From the NCBI RefSeq assembly GCF_000003815.2, contig NW_023365773.1:64001-128000 (forward strand): a stretch of DNA of 64,000 bases, in the 5' to 3' direction. Each line of letters opens with the position of its first letter. The stretch's first letter is position 1. Shown here piece after piece: positions 57,348 to 64,000 of this stretch. The stretch comes from Branchiostoma floridae. Its lineage: Eukaryota; Chordata; Leptocardii; Amphioxiformes; Branchiostomatidae. The position numbers and the translations under genes are program-made. The notes under the pieces were generated by a model that ran no database searches, had not been told where the DNA came from, and saw only the letters and a list, made by a program, of their open reading frames with translations.

Positions 57348-57940
57348 AAGATGTCAGATCTGAGGCGTGATACCGCTGGGAGAGGCTGGACAGAACCTGG
57401 TACTCTCCAAGCAGATACTACAGTAGATGTCAGATCTGCGGCGTGATACCGCTGTGAAGGGCTGGACAGAACCTGGTACTCTCCAAGCAGATACTACGGT
57501 AGATGTCAGATCTGAGGCGTGATACCGCTGTGAAAGGCTGGACAGAACCTGGTACTCTCCAAGCAGATACTACAGTAGTCAGATCTGCGGCGTGATACCG
57601 CTGTCAAAGGCTGGACAGGCCTAGGGGGAGTGAGAACCTGGTAATTTCCAAGCAGATCCTACGGTAGCATAAAAGCTAGGTAGTCATCTTACACTTCTAG
57701 GCCGGCTACACTCCTCGCTAGAATTTGATACAATCTTATGTTATACCATAGGTTCTGCTTGGTGATTTAGAATAATGTCTACCTGACAATTGGGAGGCAT
57801 TGGCGACCCCTCGTGTCTTTCTTGACCTGGGAGTGAAGATGTCAGATCTGGGGCGTGATACCGCTGAGAAGGGCTGGACTGGCGCGGGGGGAGTGAGAAT
57901 CTGGTATAAACTCCAAGCAGATACTACGGTAGCAGAAGAT
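57348..57940. repeat. ~80-bp tandem repeat, four copies plus one distal
   Basis: Units GATGTCAGATCTGAGGCGTG + ATACCGCTG + GGCTGGACAGAACCTGG + CTCCAAGCAGATACTAC start near 57350, 57427, 57504 and 57578; a fifth is at 57838-57935. Confidence 0.9.
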
Positions 57941-58889
57941 AGTATTAAATGCTACTCTCCTTTGTCAGCTTATGCCACCGTAGTGTCTGTTTGGAGATTA
58001 AGGATCTAGGGTCTACCTGACCATGTAACGTCTTGGCGAGCCCGCGTTTCTTTCCTGACCATTCGAGACCGTCTTCTTGGGGCATTCTATCGTTCCCCTT
58101 CCGTCCGGTCATTTCAGAGAGCCCAAATATTTTCCTGGCCACTAAATTGTCCTTTAACGGGCATGTTTTGTTTTTAACCAATTTGTAGTCGTTTCATCTT
58201 ACCTGTGTCGTTCTGTTCATGTTGTAAGAACACAAGACGACCTAATGACAGGAATACAAAACGGCTACACAATATTGAAGACCTGGTATTGCATAAGGCA
58301 ATCGCACGTGGGAGAGGGGGGCACTTGACATCTGGAATGTCGTTGTTGTTTAAGGCTGCATATTCTGTACTTGAGTCAGTCTACATTGAGGTGATCTAAG
58401 ATCTTAAGATCTGCTGACATGTCCTTATTGTTGCACTCTTCTCCTTCCGAGGGACTCACGGCGGCCTATTTAAAGGTGATACTGCCAGATCTAAGACCTG
58501 ATAGCGGTTTATCTAAGCATCGAGAGTGTCTTTCATTATTTTAAGTGCCTCTTCTGTCCTTGATAGAAAGGGTCAAGACTGCCCCCTGAGCGCTGATCAT
58601 GTCTGCTGTGTGACCTGGTGTTGGTTAGTGAGAGACTGGTCAGGTGAGAGTTAGGGCACAAGTGGCACTTCACCCCACCATTGGAATGGGAGGTGGTGCT
58701 TGTGTTTACTTGGGGTGTCTCCAGTGAAGGGAAGGGGAGGGGGGGGAGGTCACTTATCGCATCAAGCCAAGGAATTTAGTAGTCTCCACTAGACTAACTG
58801 AAGGAAAAATGGTACAATTTCGCTGAGTAGGGAGAATAATATGCCAGGAGAGTTTGACCATCATAGGGCTTAATTTCCTCACGGAGTCA

Positions 58890-59105
58890 GAAGGTGAAAC
58901 CAAAGGCCTACGTCACATTTTCAAACTGAGGCTCGACCGGTCAGCTTTCGGGAACGAAAAGTATGATATATGAGGCATCAAACTATGCAAGACGTAAATT
59001 CAAAAGTCGTTGGCATCATTTGTGTCTATTTTTACGTTTTTCTTACAACTTTCCACAAACAGGCCCGACCCGGCAGCGGTTTGGAAATGTGACGTTAGCC
59101 TTTAG
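58890..59105. mobile_element. MITE, AACGTCACATTTC family, inverted relative to 56915
   Basis: AAAGGCCTACGTCACATTTT at the left and GCGGTTTGGAAATGTGACGT at the right. Shares GCTTTCGGGAACGAAAA and the TTTACG modules. Confidence 0.85.
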
Positions 59106-59109
59106 CTGC

Positions 59110-60215
59110 CTGCATTCCTTCAAAACTAAAAAAAAGAAGACTGGTCTTACAGCGGAAATTAGCTTATGCCCCCCCCCCCCCACACACACACACCAACACC
59201 CCATCCCTGAAAGAAAAGTACCCCCCAGGAGTAACTCATGCCCGTTAGTGCGTTATTGCACCTGTCAGCAGGGCAGGTGTGTGTTCTCACGGCGAGGCCC
59301 GGCCGTGTGTTTGCCGTGTGCGCCCGCCCGTTACACAGTCCTCACACGGTTAACGCGCAGATATGCTGGGAAAAAGGAGGGGGGCAACTCAATGCCTTAG
59401 CGCTAAAGTTTCCACGACTCTACTTGACTCTTTTGAATCATAAAGAAGTCCTATACAATTTGCGATAAACTTTGACATCGATAAAATGTTCGTCTAGGGA
59501 CATGAAGTCGACTTGCCCGTCTTTGGTGCTCCGTATGACGGTAGCCTTACGTAACAGATCATTAGAACCGTCTTCTGGCATGCTTACAGGACTAAAATGG
59601 CTTTTAGCAATATTTCAAGAACTGTTTTCTCGTTTTGCTCATTTGGGGGGGGGGCTTAAACAGTTTTCTGTAGCATTAGAACGTCCACGTACCCATCCTT
59701 GTGTTTGGTTACAAGAGTACACCTTTCAAAGGATTATTGTTGCCAAATTCCATCGCCAACGACGCTTCCGTGTTCTTGTTCCCGTTTTTCTGGTTGAGAG
59801 AAAAACGGTTCTTTGCAGCTTAGCACCTTCCGGGCTGCGTTCGAACCACCCTTAGAAAAAAACGCAAATGAGCTCGTCTTGTCTGCCAGTTGTTGTTCTT
59901 TCCCTTCACGCCGGTGGGTGAATGAATGGAGGACCGTCTTCCCACCGTTCTGCCCTAAGGACTAGATGCAGGTCGCTTCCTTAGCGTGTATCCAAAAACA
60001 ATTTGCAAAACAAATATTCATTGATATCAGATAAATGTGCATACACAGAATGTGTCCAGGTCTTCCCTAAGTAACGTACAGATGATTGACTAGCCGTCAC
60101 CAAGGCAACCTACGCTCCAAGCAGATGTCTGATGCCGACAGTGGCCGTACGCCAGATCCTTTGTACACACACTGACATGAAGTGTCCTGGGACTGCACCC
60201 CACACTGTCGTGACC
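59110..60215. other. Upstream region, no feature seen
   Basis: Poly-C/ACAC tract at 59169-59192, otherwise nothing supportable. Confidence 0.4.
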
Positions 60216-60224
60216 CCTAGAGGT

Positions 60225-60795
60225 AACGTACGACGGGCCATAAAGATACCCGTCGTACGACACCACAGGCCTTTTTACACACAGAGAAAAACGTCGTACG
60301 ACCGGGGACATACGTCAGGGAAGTCTTCCTAGTGTAAATCGGGTCCAAGGCTTGGTCTAACAGTCTGACGTTAATATCTTAATCCACTTACGACGGGTCC
60401 TTATTTATATACCAGCGCCGAAGTAATCACGACAAGCCATTTTTTCTCTAGTGTAAATCGTGTCCAAGGCTAGATCTATCACCCCAACGTTAACACCCGC
60501 TACCATGTACCAGGACACCGCAGGCCTTTGTACACACAGAAGAAAATGTCGCACGACCGCGGATGTACGATAGGCAAGTTTTCGTAATGTAAATCGTGTC
60601 CAAGCTTAAGGCTAGATCTATCACCCCAACGTTAACACCCGCCACCATGTACCAGGACACCGCAGGCCTTTGTACACACAGAAGAAAATCTCGTACGGCC
60701 GCGGATGCACGATAGGCAAGTTTTCCTAGTGTAAATCGTGTCCAAATTTCTATACCAGTGCTGGAATACTGTGTAAATCCTGTCCAAGTAAATCG
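60225..60795 (+). repeat. Tandem repeat with a CGTACGACGGG hairpin
   Basis: 60227-60260 folds as CGTACGACGGG / CCCGTCGTACG. Units with CACCGCAGGCCTTTGTACAC, TACGATAGGCAAGTTTTC and GTGTAAATCGTGTCCAAG recur at about 60250, 60505, 60647 and partly 60760. Confidence 0.75.
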
Positions 60796-61014
60796 TGTCC
60801 AAGATCTATCACCCCAACGTCCACACTCGCCACCACCGGGAGACCATGTTTCTGTAGTAGTGCCACCAGGAGTCCATGTTTCTGTAGTAGTGTCATTAAT
60901 CAGGCAGGCGGGACCTTGGCGCGAGGCAGCGTTTCAATGTCAGAGCTAAGCCATCACAGGGACGTAATGAGAACCTACTGGGGGTTATCGCCCGGAGGTT
61001 ATTAGCGATAACTA

Positions 61015-61560
61015 CCTCCTTCACACAATAATTGGTGGGAACTAGCTACATTTACGTGCAGGACTAGTGGTCTAACGTAAGGGTTAGGAATTTGTGAGAA
61101 CCAAAGTAACATTGGGGCTAAGCTTTCATGGCCATATCTCACTACATGGGCAAGGAAAGGCAAAGGTCTTGTTGCAACGCTGTTCTTGCCCCACTGTTAC
61201 AACGTTGTACCTCCTTCACACAATAATAGGAGGGAACTAGCTACATGTACGTGCAAGGACTCGTGTTCTAAATTAAAGGGCTAGGAATTTGTGAGAGAAT
61301 CATTCAAGGAGTAATATTCAAGGGCTAGCGGCTAAGCTTTCATGGCCGTGTTTCACTTAAGGACAAGGTAAGGCAAAGGTTTTCGTACAACCTCCCTCAC
61401 ACTGCCGTAGGAAAGACCTTGCTACATGTACGTGTACGTGCAAGGACCCATGTTCTAAATAAAGGGAGAGAACTGGTTGAAGTAACATAAGGGCTAAGCT
61501 TTCATGATCTTGTCTCACAACAGGGACAAGGGTAGGCAAAGGTCTTGTTACAACGTTGTT
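61015..61560 (+). repeat. ~185-bp tandem repeat, about three and a half copies
   Basis: CTCCTTCACACAATAAT, GGGAACTAGCTACATGTACG, AAGCTTTCATGGCC and GGCAAAGGTCTTGTTACAAC recur in order near 61015, 61210 and 61390, with the tail at 61495. Confidence 0.85.
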
Positions 61561-62711
61561 CTTCCCCTACTGCTGAAGCTCTACCAGCGGAAACAAACAT
61601 TAGATGTGAAAACAGACGGGTGTTCTGGCCAAGGACAAGGGCGTCAAGCACAGTCACGGGCCTACGTCACGTGCACGTCGGCCACGTGCGGACGTCAGCG
61701 TCCACGTCAGTACGCATGTACGTCACGTTTTAGAGGGAATGGGACGCTGGTTGCCTTTATGTTCGTGGATTTCCTGCCAGCATAAGAAACTTCCCAAGCC
61801 TAATTAGTTGTTAAGCGGTTACCGAATCGCCACTTACTTAGTGCGAGTCGCGATGCTTATCTGAGGCATTCTGTCTTCCTGTGTTCGGCTCGCCTCGGCG
61901 CGCGGTTTCAAAGTCGGAGGAGACGGCAAACACAAACATATATCCGGGCGTTCTGATGTACCTGATAGTCATCACGTGTTTACAGGTGTGTCTGTACCTG
62001 AGATCAGGTGGACCCAGGTGTGTGGTCACTTCAGGTGAGGTCCCACCTGTGCCTGTTTGTCTCACCAGTAGCCAAATGGACCAAAGTAGAAAATGCTATT
62101 ATATTAATACTGAGGGTCATTATCTAGGAGTTCGCAACTGAGCATTGTTCAACGCAATGAGCATCTAAATATGATAGGTAACGGTACCGTTGTTAACATG
62201 CTATCTGGACCGACAACTACAAACGTGTATGTTTCAAAGAACGAGCTCGAGTGTAATGGCATGTATATTGTCGTTCAGTGCACCTTTGGTATGGTCTACA
62301 AGCCTCTGCTGTTAATTCACAAGCATGAGGACGCGTTCTTGTCGAGACTCTTCATAACGTCGGTACCGACCCCTGACAGTATTCCTTCCGAATGACGAAC
62401 AAACATGCTAACCATCTGCACACGTTTGGCAGGCTCTACAAACGTATGGTCTTTTCTTATAAGCATTGCAGGGCCTTATACATGTTCTTGCCTTCCGAAA
62501 ATAGTTTCCTCGGGTTCTATTCAATCATCGGGGTTTATTCAATGCCCTTGCCTTGTTTCGTACCGCATCCCTTCCTAATACCTGCCCAGTACCGTATATG
62601 CTGTGGCTGAGTACGCGGATGGCATGTCGTACATACGTGCTGTGCGGTCAGGTGAGACCGGCCGATCGCTATCTCCTCCTGATCGGCAGCTACTCTCAGG
62701 ATCGTGTTCCC

Positions 62712-63425
62712 GATATTTCCGCACAGTTTCCCGTCTGGTGTCCCACGGCAGGCCCGCACATGTTCTCGCTGTGGTCTTATGACTTATGCTCTCTTCACTT
62801 AGGTGAAAAGGAGTACCTAGCTTCGGTTAGGGCCGCCCCTGAGATAGGACGTTAAATGGAGGTCCCGTGTGTAATGAGAGCCATGCTTTAAGCACGTTGA
62901 AGAACTTATTGATATTTCCGCACAGTTTCCCGTCTTGTGTCTCACGGCAGGCTTCTCGCATGTTCTCGCTGTGGTATTATTGCTTATGCTCACTTCACTT
63001 AGGTGAAAAGGATCCGGAGTACCTAGCTTCGGTTAGGGCCGTCCCTGGTATAGGACGTTAAATGGAAGTCCCGTGTGTAAGGAGAGCCATTCCTTAAGCA
63101 CGTTCAAGAACGTAATATTTCTGCACAGTTTCCCGTCTAGTGTCGCGGCAGGTCCGCTAACATGTTCTCGGTGTGGTTTTATTGCTTGATATGCAGACCT
63201 CACCTCACCTCACCTCACCTAGTCCATTCCTCATCAAGAGGGTCATGCTTATGCTCACTTCACTCAGGTGAAAATAAGTACCTGCCCTATTTTAGGGCCA
63301 CCCGTGGGATAGGGCATTAAATGGAGGTCCCGCGTTTGAGGAGAGGCACACTTCAAGCATGTTAAAGAACCCCACTGCACTTATTGAAAAAAAGTAGGAG
63401 GCCTTCCCGGTGTAAGTGGATCAAT
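62712..63425 (+). repeat. ~200-bp tandem repeat with interspersed-repeat core
   Basis: GATATTTCCGCACAGTTTCC starts units near 62712, 62912 and 63114. Each contains a CTTCACTTAGGTGAAAA dyad, GTACCTAGCTTCGGTTAGGG and TTAAATGGAGGTCCCG. The last unit runs into the AAAGAACCCCACTGCACTTA / GGTGTAAGTGGATCAA family and has a (CACCT)n tract at 63198-63220. Confidence 0.85.
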
Positions 63426-63429
63426 TAAA

Positions 63430-64000
63430 TCTGCCCAGAAATGCAGCTTGTACTTTTCTAAACAAATCTAGTGTGTAACGCCATAAGGCGGTTTACCAGG
63501 TATGCAATAAAAACAAAGAATGCCCTCTTCCCAACATACTGCATCGGCAAGTAACCATACAGCCTAGTTTCATGATTGGTATTTGATGACCTTTGATGCA
63601 AGATTTAGAATTATTACCCAAAAGACGTCAGCATACCAGACAAAGGGAATTGGCCCACATATGTGGGTTGTTCCATGCGGGCTGTCATAACATATATGCA
63701 AAGTTTCAATAGTGCATAATAAAGCTTTCAGAACCAGACACGTTTCAATGGGAAGCATGATATAGTTATAGCTTTCGAGACCAGACATGTTTCAATAGGA
63801 AGCCTTGAGAGCCTTAGATATATGGCATTAATCTAAACGCGCTTATAACACTACCTACTCCCCGCCGGGACTTCCTTGACATGTGCATACCAGCCTTCTC
63901 TTATTCACTCTGCCGCTTTCATAGATAAGCAGTTTAACCAACACGGACTAAATCCTGTTTTATTTGATAGCCACACAGACTGACCCCCATCTCCCAGGGG
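63430..64000. other. Window end, no feature seen
   Basis: AT-rich sequence with a short GAGACCAGACATGTTTCAAT / GAACCAGACACGTTTCAAT duplication at 63730-63800. No gene signal. Confidence 0.45.

Overview
The window looks like amphioxus (lancelet, Branchiostoma) nuclear DNA. Two multi-exon genes of clear animal type are spread over short exons with repeat-filled introns. The intergenic DNA is dense in small inverted-repeat elements, tRNA-derived SINE remnants and minisatellites. The lancelet assignment is inferred from protein similarity and repeat style; I ran no database search. A 100-base run of N (4448-4547) marks an assembly gap inside a GGGA minisatellite.

Layout. (1) 1-15034, plus strand: the last 20 coding exons of TUBGCP2 (gamma-tubulin complex component 2). 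The spliced exons give 1971 nt, an open frame of 656 residues plus stop; the gene's 5' part lies outside the window. One intron (6874-7292) is a textbook minor-spliceosome AT-AC intron. (2) 15035-36769: no convincing gene. It holds tandem repeats, inverted-repeat elements and SINE remnants, plus a possible terminal exon or retroelement tail at 17121-17220 and a possible two-exon minus-strand gene at 33400-36032. (3) 36770-51184, minus strand: the last nine coding exons of an ADAMTS metalloprotease of the ADAMTS1/4/5/8/15 type. The spliced length is 2046 nt, an open frame of 681 residues plus stop. It covers most of the catalytic domain, then the disintegrin-like, TSP1, cysteine-rich, spacer and two C-terminal TSP1 domains. 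(4) 51185-64000: probably the long upstream intron(s) of the ADAMTS gene. I found no certain exon there, but there are tandem arrays and two weak exon candidates (near 57.2 and 62.7 kb).

Most striking pattern. In both genes, exon edges (the last or first few to about 110 exon bases, with the splice site and adjoining intron) are tandemly copied into the neighbouring intron, at about ten separate boundaries. Donor-edge arrays lie downstream of the real exon and acceptor-edge arrays upstream. In the two largest arrays (9444-10169 and 48061-49867) the copies differ from the real exon almost only at synonymous sites. Four TUBGCP2 introns share the same short linker motif between copies. I recall boundary-spanning 'mirage' minisatellites being described at an amphioxus Adh locus; the synonymous bias and shared linker are what I would look at first here.

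The two genes are convergent, about 21.7 kb apart, and nothing suggests a shared function: TUBGCP2 acts in cytoplasmic microtubule nucleation, the ADAMTS enzyme in the extracellular matrix.
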